NCBI RefSeq assembly: GCF_002933295.1
Contig: NZ_PSSW01000003.1
Coordinates: 434,001-498,000, forward strand
Direction: 5' to 3'
From: Marinobacter flavimaris
Lineage (GTDB): Bacteria > Pseudomonadota > Gammaproteobacteria > Pseudomonadales > Oleiphilaceae
Length of the DNA stretch: 64,000 bases
Position numbers and translations under genes: made by a program. The notes under the pieces are model-generated. The model ran no database searches and had not been told where the DNA came from. It saw only the letters and a program-made list of their open reading frames with translations. Of the stretch, positions 45,709 through 54,711 are shown piece after piece (position 1 is the stretch's first letter; each line of letters begins with the position of its first letter).

Positions 45709-45725
45709 ACTGAAATCAAACTGAA
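45709..45725 (-). promoter_or_regulatory. TTCAGK-N5-TTCAGK box, site 6 (copA copy 2)
   Basis: On the minus strand TTCAGT (45725-45720) and TTCAGT (45714-45709) repeat with an 11-bp period. The site is 72 bp upstream of copA copy 2 and 119 bp from the divergent response-regulator gene. Confidence 0.6.
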
Positions 45726-45844
45726 AAGACGACCGGTAACCCCCCATTTTTAACGGGTTGCTGTTTTTCTGGGGAGTTGCCGTTACTGGTAAAATCCATG
45801 GCAGACTGGCGAAACTTTCCCACCACGAAAAACGGCGCTTACAA

Positions 45845-46516
45845 ATGAAAATTCTGATTGTTGAAGACAATGCGGTACTTGCCAAAAAAATATCGGACTG
45901 GCTTGCGCAGGCGCACTACACAGTCGATGTCGCCAAAACCGGCAAAGAAGCAGACTCGTTGATTGAAACAAGCTCCTACCAGGCCGTTATTCTCGATATC
46001 GGACTGCCCGATGAAAATGGACTGTCTTTAATGCAAAGATGGAGAAAAAACGGGAAAAAAGAGGCCATCCTTATTCTGACCGCACGCTCCAACTGGACTG
46101 AGAGAGTAGAAGGGTTGAACGCGGGTGCCGACGATTACCTTCCCAAACCGTTTGAGTTTGATGAACTGAAAGCCCGGCTCAATGCAATTATCCGAAGGAA
46201 GGATGGCAGAACAACAGATCAAATCAGTGTCGACGGATTTCGTCTCAACGCCAGCTACCGAACGCTGACCACGCCCGACCAGAAAGAGTTCAGACTGACA
46301 GCCACTGAATTCCGCCTTTTGCAGTGTTTCCTGCGTTCACCAGACAGGGTATTTTCACAGGATGAACTGGTTGAAACCCTCTACAACATTGAAAGATGTC
46401 CCACCAGGAATGTTGTTCAGGTCTATATAGCCAGGCTCAGAAAAATAATAGGGGGCAATAAAATCAAGACTTTGCGTGGCCAGGGCTACTTCTTCGAAAA
46501 AGATCCTACTGGCTGA
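45845..46516 (+). CDS. PhoP/OmpR-type response regulator of copper locus II
   Basis: The frame opens at 45758, but ATG 45845 (MKILIVEDNAVLAKK) gives the usual N-terminus and 223 residues. The receiver has phosphoacceptor Asp in LDIGLPDENGLSL, LTARSNW and LPKPF. The winged helix has NVVQVYIARLRK and LRGQGYFF. It is a paralogue of the regulator at 7654-8319: both share DxGLPDxNGL, RVFSxDxLxExLY and NVxxxYIxRLR. Their recognition helices are similar enough that they might bind overlapping sites. It is divergent from copA copy 2. Confidence 0.9.
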   Translation: MKILIVEDNAVLAKKISDWLAQAHYTVDVAKTGKEADSLIETSSYQAVILDIGLPDENGLSLMQRWRKNGKKEAILILTARSNWTERVEGLNAGADDYLPKPFEFDELKARLNAIIRRKDGRTTDQISVDGFRLNASYRTLTTPDQKEFRLTATEFRLLQCFLRSPDRVFSQDELVETLYNIERCPTRNVVQVYIARLRKIIGGNKIKTLRGQGYFFEKDPTG

Positions 46517-46541
46517 ACGCCCGAACGAACCAGGTCAACAT

Positions 46542-47864
46542 ATGCCAGCTCCAAAGAGTATCCGAAGAACAGCCATTCAGTATGGGGCTGTTTTCAGCCT
46601 CGTCTATTTCACCCTGATATTCTTTTCACATGCCTACGTGATAAAACAACTATCGGACGAGTCCAGGAAACAACACCTGAGTAAAGAGCTGGAAAACTTT
46701 CAGGCAATCATTGAAGCCGAGTCCCCGACAACTGACGACCTCAGGAACATGATCCATCAGTTTGAAATGCTTCTGGGGCATGCCATCATCATCGAAACGG
46801 CAGGCGGGAGCGTCCTGACGGGCAACAACTTTGACCTGAGCCAAATGCAGGGCGTTGTGGATAAGCCCGAGGGTTTTATTCACATAGCGCAGGGCGCGAA
46901 CACGCTTTTTGGGCTTAGACGTACGTTCACTGCTACTGGAAAGCTGGCCTCAATCACCGTTCTTGAAACCGAGGGGGCGCTCTCTGAACGACCGCTGAAG
47001 GCCCACCTGACATTGCTCGGTGCCTCGGCCGTTCTTCTGGCGATACTGCTGGCACTGATTGGAACCACCACACATCTGACGTTAAAGCCCATCAGTAGGA
47101 TAAAAGAGGACCTGAGACGGCTCCAATCCGGGAAACAAAGTCGTCTGAACCCTCACGTGCCGGAAGAGTTTCGTCCGCTGATCCGGCAGCTCAATGATTT
47201 GCTCGAGCTGTCAAACCGGCGGCTGGACCGCCACCGCCGCCTGAATTCCGATCTCTCTCACCTGGTCAAAACCTCTATTTCTGCCAATCTTGCCATTTTG
47301 TCGGATATCGATACCTTGCCTCCGTCCCGGGAGGATGTTGTGTTTATGGCCTCTAACTTGCGGGAGCTTGACAAATCCCTGAAATACCGGATGAGCAAAG
47401 CAGACATATCAGGCAGACAGATGGGACGGACGTGCATGCCGGTGAAAATCACGGCAAGTGTCATCACCGTTATGGAAAAAATCTTCCCTGACACGGTTTT
47501 TCGCCTCCACACCAACTTACCTGAAAACTTCAGCTGGCCAATGGAGCGACAGGATCTTTCAGAGCTACTTGGCAATTTACTCGAAAATGGCGGGAAGTGG
47601 TGCCAGACAACCGTCGACGTTACAATCGCCCGCACGTCATCAGGACTCTCCATAGAAGTAGCGGACGATGGCCCCGGAATTTCTCCCGAGGCGGCAGCCA
47701 CTGTCATGAACAGGGGTACCAGGCTGGATGAAACGGTCGCCGGTTTCGGGCTCGGATTGTCCATCGTGTCCGAGATTGTCGAAGACAACCTCGGACAGAT
47801 GAACATGGGTACCTCAAAAAACGGAGGAGCCAGCATTGTCATTCTACTGCCACTTCCGGATTAG
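46542..47864 (+). CDS. PhoQ-like sensor histidine kinase of copper locus II
   Basis: I choose ATG 46542, 26 bp after the regulator stop (440 residues); a start at 46476 would overlap it. Two membrane helices (about 14-33 and 157-175) enclose a periplasmic sensor of about 120 residues. The phosphoacceptor segment DLSHLVKTSISANL (His240) is PhoQ-like, but has Ser where most kinases have Pro after KT. The ATPase domain has LLENGGKW, ADDGPGISPEAA and GFGLGLSIVSEI. The N box keeps the Asn, but has Gly-Gly in place of Ala-Cys/Gly. The sensed signal is unknown. Confidence 0.87.
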   Translation: MPAPKSIRRTAIQYGAVFSLVYFTLIFFSHAYVIKQLSDESRKQHLSKELENFQAIIEAESPTTDDLRNMIHQFEMLLGHAIIIETAGGSVLTGNNFDLSQMQGVVDKPEGFIHIAQGANTLFGLRRTFTATGKLASITVLETEGALSERPLKAHLTLLGASAVLLAILLALIGTTTHLTLKPISRIKEDLRRLQSGKQSRLNPHVPEEFRPLIRQLNDLLELSNRRLDRHRRLNSDLSHLVKTSISANLAILSDIDTLPPSREDVVFMASNLRELDKSLKYRMSKADISGRQMGRTCMPVKITASVITVMEKIFPDTVFRLHTNLPENFSWPMERQDLSELLGNLLENGGKWCQTTVDVTIARTSSGLSIEVADDGPGISPEAAATVMNRGTRLDETVAGFGLGLSIVSEIVEDNLGQMNMGTSKNGGASIVILLPLPD

Positions 47865-47916
47865 AAAACCTCCAGAAAGGCAACCGTCGATGACGCAGCG
47901 CGGCTTCTCCCATTTT

Positions 47917-50900
47917 TTACCGTTGGATATCACTCACCTTGGCTCTTGAAAAGCGACCGAACAGAACCGGCAAAACAAAGAGTGTCAGGAAAGTTGCAGT
48001 CACGAGACCACCAACAATCACGCTGGCCAGTGGCTTCTGGATTTCCGCTCCCACGCCCGTCGACAACAGCATCGGTATCAAGCCGAGCGCCGAGGTTATT
48101 GCTGTCATCAAGACAGGACGTAAACGGGAGACGGCACCTTCAAACACCGCGGCATCCACGTTCAACCCATCCTGTATTCGCTGATTGATGCTTTCGACCA
48201 TAACGACCCCGTTAAGCACCGCCACACCAAACAGTGTGATAAATCCAACGGAACTGGGCACTGAAAGATACTGGCCGGAGACCCAGAGCGAAAAGACACC
48301 ACCAATTACGGCAAGCGGCACGTTGACCAGAATCAACAGCGCTTGACCAACCGAACTGAAAGCGAAGTAGAGCAACAGCGCAATCAGCCCCAGAGATACA
48401 GGTACCACAATGGTCAATCGTTTCTGAGCTCGCTGCTGGTTTTCGAACTGACCACCAATATCCACCGAATAGCCGGGGGGAAGGTTCACTTCTGACGCGA
48501 TGGTATCCTGAATATCGGCAACCACACTGCCCATGTCACGACCCTGCACATTGGACTGAATGACCACACGGCGCTGAACGTCGTCGCGGCGCACCTGGGG
48601 CGGGCCGGACTCAATAGACACATCGGCCACATCACCGAGTCTCACCCAGGCTCCGGAAGGCGCCTGCAACCTGAGATCAGCAATGGCATCCCGGTCTTCC
48701 CGGAAACGTTTGGCCAGGCGCACATAGATATCGTACCGCTCATTTCCGTTGATGATCTGGCCCGCGGCGGCACCACCCAGTCCGTCCCGGACGACACTCA
48801 TCACATCAGACACGGCGAGTCCGTACCGGGAAAGTGCCTGACGGTCTGGCTGAACCACCAACTGCGCTTCACCGGCAATCTGCTCCATGGCCACGTCCCG
48901 GGTCCCCTGAACAGTTCGGACCGCCGCTTCGATCTGTTGGCCTTTCTCGGCCAGCACCTTGAGATCCGGGCCAAAGAGTTTGATGGCCAACTGCGCGCGG
49001 ACACCAGACAACAATTCGTCAACCCGAGTTGCAATAGGCTGAGAAAAGTTAAACAGTAGCCCCGGGTGCTGTTCGAGCTTCGCCTCAAACAGGGCCTGCA
49101 ATTCATAGCGATTACTGGCGCTGGTCCACTCGGCTGTTGGCTTGAGGCCAATGTAGATTTCGATGTTGTTGACGGGCTCCGGATCGCCGCCTATTTCCGG
49201 TCGGCCCGCCCGGGACAGGGCGTAGGTCACCTCTGGAAACTCCATCAGCATGGCCTCCAGTTTCGGCGCCACTTCAAGCGCCGTATCGAGGCTTGATGAA
49301 GGGGCCAGGGTCACCCGGAGGTTAATCGTGCCCTCTTCCAGTTCAGGCACGAACTCCGTGCCCAGTCGTGGAACAATCAGCGCCGCCAGTACAACAAGAA
49401 CCGCCGCCGCGCCAACAACCACGCGGCTATGCTTCAGTGACCAGGCAAGCCCCATGCGATAGAGCTTTTCCAGGGGTTTTAGAATGAAGCTTTCCCGCTC
49501 CCGGATACCCTTACGGAACATGTATGACGCCAGCGCGGGGACAACCACCAGAGCGACGATCACCGCCGACACGATAGCCAGCATGATGCTGATTGCCATT
49601 GGCTGGAACAGCTTGGCTTCCACACCTTCAAAGCTGAACAGAGGCATGAAAACGACCAGGATAATCGCCGTCGCGAAAAAAATCGGCCGCGCCACTTCCC
49701 GGCCGGCTTCCTGGAGACGAAGGGCAATGCCATGATCATCGTGTGACGCGTCCAATGGATCGGGGTCATCTCCAGCCAACTCATCCCGATGGGCGTCATG
49801 CTCAGCATCAGGATGGGTCAGATGCTTGAACATGTTCTCAACCATAACAACAGAGCCATCCACCAGCATGCCGATTGCCACAGCAATGCCGCCCAGAGAC
49901 ATCAGGTTGGCCGAGAGACCGAACCAGGCCATGATCATCAGGGCAATCCCGATGGAAATTGGTATTGAAAGCAGCACGAGCGTTGTTGCCCGCAGATTCA
50001 TCAGGAACAGGGCAAGCACGATCGCAATAAACACAAAAGCCAACAGAAGCGCATTGGTCACCGTCTCTACGGCCTTGGTCACCAGATCCGCCTGGTTGTA
50101 ATAGGGCTCGAAACGAACCCCACTCGGAAGCGCCTGATTTATGCGATCAACGCGGGCCTCGATGCCGTCGATGGTCGCTTTTGTGTTGGCCCCCATTCGT
50201 TTGAGTACAATGCCGGAAACCACTTCACCCAGTTGTTCAACCTGACCGTCTTCACCCTTCCGGGTCATGGTCACCGCACCCTGACGAATCTCAGTGCCCA
50301 GCGTCACCTGAGCGACGTCGCTCACGGTCACCGTAATGCCATCACTGGTTTTCACGGGTACTTGTCGGATCTGCTCCAGGCCCTCCTCGCCACTGTCCAA
50401 CCAGCCCATACCACGGATAACCAGTTGCTCCTGCCCGCGGCCCATGTACCAACCGCCGACATTGGAGTTGTTGTTCTCCAGAGCTTCCATGATGTCGTTC
50501 TGTGATAAGTCATAGGACAGCATCCGCGCCGGGTTCAGGTTGACCTGGTACTGGCGAACCTCTCCCCCAAACGACAGGATCTCCGTAACCCCTTCAGCAG
50601 GTATCAGCAACAGCTTGACCAGCCAGTCATGCAGGCTGCGTAGTTCCATTGCGTCGTACCCCGAATCCGGGTCCGCTATCAGCAGGTACTGGTAGACCTG
50701 GCCGAGACCGGACGTATTCGGGCCCATTTCAGGCACCCCGACGCCATCCGGAATCAGCTCCCGCGCGGCCTGTAACCGTTCGAACACCAACTGGCGCGCG
50801 AAATAGATATCCGTGCCCTCTTTAAAGACCACGGTGACACCGGACAACCCGGTTTTGGAGATGGACCGAACCTCCTCGACATCGGGCAAGGCATACATCA

Positions 50901-51114
50901 CCGCTTCGATTGGATAGGTGATCAGTTGTTCGACTTCCTCGGCCGCTAGTCCGGGCGCCTCAGTATTAACAGCGACCTGGACGTTTGTAACGTCAGGGAA
51001 AGCATCAAGATTCAGTTTTGGGATCTGAAATGCGGCCGTGGAGATAAGCACAGCGAGTGCAATAAGAACCAACAGGCGGTTCTGAACCGCCCAGTCGACT
51101 ACTCGGTTGAACAT
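47917..51114 (-). CDS. Heavy-metal RND efflux pump with His/Asp-rich insertion (Cus/Czc type)
   Basis: The 1065-residue protein is a full-length HME-RND pump. It has AFPDVTNVQVAVNTEAPGLA at the start of the porter domain, MSLGGIAVAIGMLVDGSVVM in TM4, where Czc-type pumps have DFG, and 12 predicted helices. Directly after TM4 (residues 432-462, DNA 49729-49821) there is a polar insertion with repeated His and Asp: THPDAEHDAHRDELAG and DASHDDHG. Relative to the second RND pump in this window it is about 20 residues longer there. The insertion would lie on the cytoplasmic side and could bind metal. Substrate choice between Cu/Ag and divalent metals cannot be made from the sequence alone. Third gene of an operon with an outer-membrane factor and a membrane-fusion protein. 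Confidence 0.9.
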   Translation of the reverse strand: MFNRVVDWAVQNRLLVLIALAVLISTAAFQIPKLNLDAFPDVTNVQVAVNTEAPGLAAEEVEQLITYPIEAVMYALPDVEEVRSISKTGLSGVTVVFKEGTDIYFARQLVFERLQAARELIPDGVGVPEMGPNTSGLGQVYQYLLIADPDSGYDAMELRSLHDWLVKLLLIPAEGVTEILSFGGEVRQYQVNLNPARMLSYDLSQNDIMEALENNNSNVGGWYMGRGQEQLVIRGMGWLDSGEEGLEQIRQVPVKTSDGITVTVSDVAQVTLGTEIRQGAVTMTRKGEDGQVEQLGEVVSGIVLKRMGANTKATIDGIEARVDRINQALPSGVRFEPYYNQADLVTKAVETVTNALLLAFVFIAIVLALFLMNLRATTLVLLSIPISIGIALMIMAWFGLSANLMSLGGIAVAIGMLVDGSVVMVENMFKHLTHPDAEHDAHRDELAGDDPDPLDASHDDHGIALRLQEAGREVARPIFFATAIILVVFMPLFSFEGVEAKLFQPMAISIMLAIVSAVIVALVVVPALASYMFRKGIRERESFILKPLEKLYRMGLAWSLKHSRVVVGAAAVLVVLAALIVPRLGTEFVPELEEGTINLRVTLAPSSSLDTALEVAPKLEAMLMEFPEVTYALSRAGRPEIGGDPEPVNNIEIYIGLKPTAEWTSASNRYELQALFEAKLEQHPGLLFNFSQPIATRVDELLSGVRAQLAIKLFGPDLKVLAEKGQQIEAAVRTVQGTRDVAMEQIAGEAQLVVQPDRQALSRYGLAVSDVMSVVRDGLGGAAAGQIINGNERYDIYVRLAKRFREDRDAIADLRLQAPSGAWVRLGDVADVSIESGPPQVRRDDVQRRVVIQSNVQGRDMGSVVADIQDTIASEVNLPPGYSVDIGGQFENQQRAQKRLTIVVPVSLGLIALLLYFAFSSVGQALLILVNVPLAVIGGVFSLWVSGQYLSVPSSVGFITLFGVAVLNGVVMVESINQRIQDGLNVDAAVFEGAVSRLRPVLMTAITSALGLIPMLLSTGVGAEIQKPLASVIVGGLVTATFLTLFVLPVLFGRFSRAKVSDIQR

Positions 51115-51128
51115 AATGGCTCCCGGAA

Positions 51129-52412
51129 TCAGTGGTTGTGCGGATCAAAGCCGCCTTTGGCAATCTCAGAGGCCACAAAAAATGCGCCCCGCAAAACGAC
51201 TCGTTGGCCCGCAGCCAGGCCGGAAACCTCACGGAGCCCGCCAATTGAGCGGCCCAGTTCCACTTCCACGGGTTCATACTCGCCTTCGGCCTCTTCCACA
51301 TAGACCGTCCAGTCGCCGTCCGCGCCACGCATCAATGCAGTCTCCGGCACGGCAAGCACCGGCTCGCTGGTCTTAAAACGAAAATACACATCTGCGAACA
51401 TTCCTGGATGAAAACGATCTTCAGGATTGTCCAGCTCAAGCCTGACAATCCGCGTGCGGGTCACAGGATCAATGGTGTGGGCTTCCTGGGACACCGTTGC
51501 CACGCCCACACGACCCGCTGCCCTGACTTCGGCTTCCGCGCCCTTCTCTAGAACAATGTCGGAGCTTGCTGGCAGATGGGCTTCTACCCAAAGCTCACTC
51601 TCATCAGCAAGAGTCACCAGCGGCTGGCCAGCCTCAACTCTTTGTCCTTGCTCAAACTCATCGGTCAGTACTGCACCATCCACGCGAGCCCTGAGCATGT
51701 ATTCACCGAGACTATCCACCCCGCTGGCCTTCAACGCACCAATGTCATCATCGTTCAGCCCGTAAGCAAGCAGAGTCGCCCTTGCTGCTTCAATGTTGGC
51801 TTTCGCTGTATTGAACCGCTGATCGCCAACCACGGAACGACCCAGCCCGCTGATTCGCTTCCATTCAGGAAAAGCTTTCCTGTAATCCGCCTGCGCCTGT
51901 GCCACCGTCTCACTGAACAGGGTTACCAGCGGCTGGCCCTTGGTTACGTGCTCACCCAGTTCCACGTGACGCCGCAGCACCACTGAGGCAACCCGGGGGG
52001 ACACGTGATAGCTGGTATAGCCGTTGGTCAGCAGCTCACCGGGAGCGTAGATTTCATAGTCAACGTGCTTGCTTTCGAGGGTTGCTACTTCAATGCCGGC
52101 GAGCTCTTTCTGTTTGGCATTGATGCTTGCGGTGGCCGCTTCTTCATGGCCACCGTTCTCGTCTTCGTGGCCGTGCCCCCCTTCCTCTTCATGATCACCT
52201 TCCTCCTCATGCTCACCTTCCTCCTCATGCTCACCTTCTTCACCATGATCTTCCTTATACTCGCCCTCCTCACCGGTGACTTCCTGATGATCGTCGCCAC
52301 TGGCAGCATGATCATGACCGGCTTCCTGATGAGCATCTTCCTCTGCCTGTACAAAAGAAAGTGGGGCTGTAAGCAACGTCAATGCGAATACAGAAATCAG
52401 AGTTTTTTTCAT
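51129..52412 (-). CDS. Membrane-fusion protein with His/Glu-rich N-terminus
   Basis: The 427-residue periplasmic adaptor has a signal peptide (KKTLISVFALTLLTAPLSFV). It is followed by about 70 residues rich in His, Asp and Glu (HQEAGHDHAASGDDHQE and repeated EEGEHEEEGDHEEEGG, shown in part). Beyond that come the usual lipoyl/hairpin and beta-barrel domains (YHVSPRVASVVLRRHVELGEHV, GQPLVTLFSE, RIVRLELDNPEDRFHPGMFADV). It links the RND pump at 47917 with the outer-membrane factor at 52434. The acidic His-rich region could collect metal ions for the pump. Confidence 0.9.
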   Translation of the reverse strand: MKKTLISVFALTLLTAPLSFVQAEEDAHQEAGHDHAASGDDHQEVTGEEGEYKEDHGEEGEHEEEGEHEEEGDHEEEGGHGHEDENGGHEEAATASINAKQKELAGIEVATLESKHVDYEIYAPGELLTNGYTSYHVSPRVASVVLRRHVELGEHVTKGQPLVTLFSETVAQAQADYRKAFPEWKRISGLGRSVVGDQRFNTAKANIEAARATLLAYGLNDDDIGALKASGVDSLGEYMLRARVDGAVLTDEFEQGQRVEAGQPLVTLADESELWVEAHLPASSDIVLEKGAEAEVRAAGRVGVATVSQEAHTIDPVTRTRIVRLELDNPEDRFHPGMFADVYFRFKTSEPVLAVPETALMRGADGDWTVYVEEAEGEYEPVEVELGRSIGGLREVSGLAAGQRVVLRGAFFVASEIAKGGFDPHNH

Positions 52413-52433
52413 AATGAATATCCAGTTTCCAGA

Positions 52434-53654
52434 CTAGTATTGGAAGAGGGTGATCAGTTCGCCAGACTGACTCAAGAGCTCAATCAGACCCAGTTGCGCC
52501 AGCTTTTCCAGTTCAATACCGGTTTTCAGGCTCTCCGCGCGCTGGCCCAGCGCCTGGAGATACTCGGAGGTGGAGAGGTCGCCGACCTGCCACTGCTTCT
52601 CAAGCAAATCAGCACTTCGCTGTACACGCCCCTGGGAGAGTTCTGTCCATCGACGAAGTTGGGTGTCGTATCGCTTCCAGGCAGCTCGGGCGCCCGCCAG
52701 ATCATACTGCTGCTTCCGATAAAGTGCCTGAAACCGAGCTTCGGCCTCTAATGATCGTCGGTTGGCAGCTTGGATTTCGGCACGGTAGTTATTACGGACA
52801 TTCAGAGGGATCGAGAACGTCAGGCCAACCAGGTTCTCACCGCCATCACGCCCTCCGCTCAGCCCGACCGTGGGAGATGCCGCCGCTCTGCGACTGACCA
52901 CCTCGGCTTCGCTCCGCAACACCTGCCACCTCGCGCGGGCAGCAGCAATTGACGGATGATCCAGCAAATTGTCGTTATCGACCCTGGAAGCAAGAGCCGG
53001 CCAAATGTGCCCGGGGATCCCCCCATCCTGAGGCCGCCAATCCGGCAGAAGCTCTCTGACCCGGGCTTGCGCCTGATCAACCGCAGCCTTTGCCTGGGCG
53101 AGTTCACTGAGCTGCTGAGAAAGGCTTAAAAAAAGCAGCTCTGCATCGGTACTCCCCAGGTCGCCCGCCTGCTGGCGTTGCTCAACCTGCTCCAGCAAGG
53201 CATCCAGACGGTGTTGCTGGGATTCCGCAATTTCTTCGGCACGCGTCGCCGCGCGCCACTCGACAAGCGCAAACAGCGACTCGGACGTTTGTGCCAAAAC
53301 CGCCTCGTTCAAATCAGCTTCAGCGGAAAGCCTGATCAGCTTTGCCTTGTCCTTTAGCGCACCCTGTTGATCAGACCAATCGATCGTTTGTGATAGCCCT
53401 GCCTCAAAGTTGTTTTCACTGCCCGTTCTGTCTGCTCCAACAGACAGCTCCGGGTTATACAGCGGTTGTTCGCTTGCCTCAGCATCCGCATCCCGGGCTG
53501 CCGCCTGCTCTGTCGCCGCCATGACATCCGGATGCTTGCTTATCTGGCCAGTGAGCCAATTTGTCCAATTCACAGTCTCCGCTTGACCGAACAGAGGAAT
53601 AGACAATAGTACTGAACACAGCAACGCCCTGGGCGAGTGCTTGCTTGCCTTCAT
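52434..53654 (-). CDS. Outer-membrane efflux factor (CzcC/TolC family)
   Basis: The start at ATG 53654 follows GGGAGAAAG and gives 406 residues with a signal peptide (ALLCSVLLSIPLFGQAET). The product has the long helical repeats of TolC-like factors (ALVEWRAATRAEEIAESQQH, LLEQVEQRQQAGDLGSTDAE, GLTFSIPLNVRNNYRAEIQA). It is the first gene of the operon 53654-47917. A longer frame from 53684 exists but lacks a signal-peptide advantage. A degenerate TTCAA-type direct repeat lies about 92 bp upstream. Confidence 0.87.
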   Translation of the reverse strand: MKASKHSPRALLCSVLLSIPLFGQAETVNWTNWLTGQISKHPDVMAATEQAAARDADAEASEQPLYNPELSVGADRTGSENNFEAGLSQTIDWSDQQGALKDKAKLIRLSAEADLNEAVLAQTSESLFALVEWRAATRAEEIAESQQHRLDALLEQVEQRQQAGDLGSTDAELLFLSLSQQLSELAQAKAAVDQAQARVRELLPDWRPQDGGIPGHIWPALASRVDNDNLLDHPSIAAARARWQVLRSEAEVVSRRAAASPTVGLSGGRDGGENLVGLTFSIPLNVRNNYRAEIQAANRRSLEAEARFQALYRKQQYDLAGARAAWKRYDTQLRRWTELSQGRVQRSADLLEKQWQVGDLSTSEYLQALGQRAESLKTGIELEKLAQLGLIELLSQSGELITLFQY

Positions 53655-53745
53655 CGACTTTCTCCCGAAGGGGTTGTTAGCCACAATTCATGGGGGCGAG
53701 ACGCCCATGACAAGGTAGGTAGAGGTGGAGATAGTAAGTGAAAAG

Positions 53746-53762
53746 GTTGAAATGAACTTGAA
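53746..53762 (-). promoter_or_regulatory. Degenerate TTCAA-N6-TTCAA repeat
   Basis: On the minus strand TTCAAG (53762-53757) and TTCAAC (53751-53746) repeat with the same 11-bp period as the TTCAGK boxes, but the fifth base differs. It is 92 bp upstream of the efflux operon starting at 53654. It may be a weak version of the box or a site for the second regulator. Confidence 0.35.
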
Positions 53763-53929
53763 TTCGAAGCGTCATCCACAAAAGAAACCGCCCTCCAACT
53801 CCACCAGCATTCCCGGACTGTCCTTTTGACGGACAAAATGAGTACCAAAGACTTATGTTTCTGTAGCGCTCAGATCAATAGCCTGTCATTCGATGCCCCT
53901 TACTTTCCGTCACTTCTTCAAGGTGATCT

Positions 53930-54661
53930 ATGTCTCGAGCAACGAATAACGCAGGCGCACCGCGCCACGGATTCAAACTCAAACTGGCTTTCCTGGTTCT
54001 GTTATGGCCCCTCACGGTCAAATCAGAGCTCGCAGTCGATGAAATTTACTCCCCCCGGGTAACTGCGGGGGATCTCGAAATCGGAGTGGTTGGGGCGTTT
54101 CTGGACAGTGAGGGGAGCGAAATTGACAACCTTCGTGCCGATCAGTGGGAGGTGGGTTACGGGCTATCTGAACGCCTGAGCGCCGAACTTAACTTCAACG
54201 CAATCAAGAGACCGGGGCGAGCGTATTCACTTGAGGAATACGAAATCGAACTGATTGGAAACTTTTTTCAAGACACTGAGAGCGCTGCGGGCTTGTTCAT
54301 TGAACTGTCAAAAGAACATGGCCAAAAAGCCGGTGGAGTGACCCTTGGGTCACTTTACGAGAGACAGCTATACGCGCATTACAGCATCCTGACGAACCTT
54401 CTGGTTAGCCGCTCATTTGGCGAAGACGACGAGCAGCTTGAGCCCACTGGCTCATTACAGTTCGCCTACACGAAGTCTGACACGTTTCAGCCAGGGCTGG
54501 AGTATTACGGGGCCGAAAACAACCATTTGATGGGACCTGCCATCCTGGCTGAGTTCAGAATGGGTTCCAGTATTCTGGAACTCCAGGCGGGCGTTGCATT
54601 TGGCCTCACTACGGACTCAGACGATATGATCTATCGCTGGGAACTGGAGATAGAACTGTGA
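53930..54661 (+). CDS. Outer-membrane beta-barrel protein of unknown function
   Basis: The 243-residue protein has a positively charged start and a hydrophobic signal (KLKLAFLVLLWPLTVKSE). Many alternating strands follow: DLEIGVVGAFLDSEGSEIDN, WEVGYGLSERLSAELNFNAI and ILELQAGVAFGLTTDSDDM, ending in YRWELEIEL. I do not recognise the family with confidence; the pattern resembles small barrels found near metal-efflux genes. AAGGTG before the ATG gives a modest ribosome-binding site. It is divergent from the first RND operon and convergent with the PII-like gene of the second. Confidence 0.7.
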   Translation: MSRATNNAGAPRHGFKLKLAFLVLLWPLTVKSELAVDEIYSPRVTAGDLEIGVVGAFLDSEGSEIDNLRADQWEVGYGLSERLSAELNFNAIKRPGRAYSLEEYEIELIGNFFQDTESAAGLFIELSKEHGQKAGGVTLGSLYERQLYAHYSILTNLLVSRSFGEDDEQLEPTGSLQFAYTKSDTFQPGLEYYGAENNHLMGPAILAEFRMGSSILELQAGVAFGLTTDSDDMIYRWELEIEL

Positions 54662-54711
54662 TGGCGGCCCGCAACCAAAAGCCGCAGAACCGCCATCCAG
54701 TTTCCAGAGCA

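Noticed and set aside
54660..54697. GATGGCGG/CCGCCATC inverted repeat between convergent genes as terminator
   Set aside because: The loop is long and no T tract follows on either strand.
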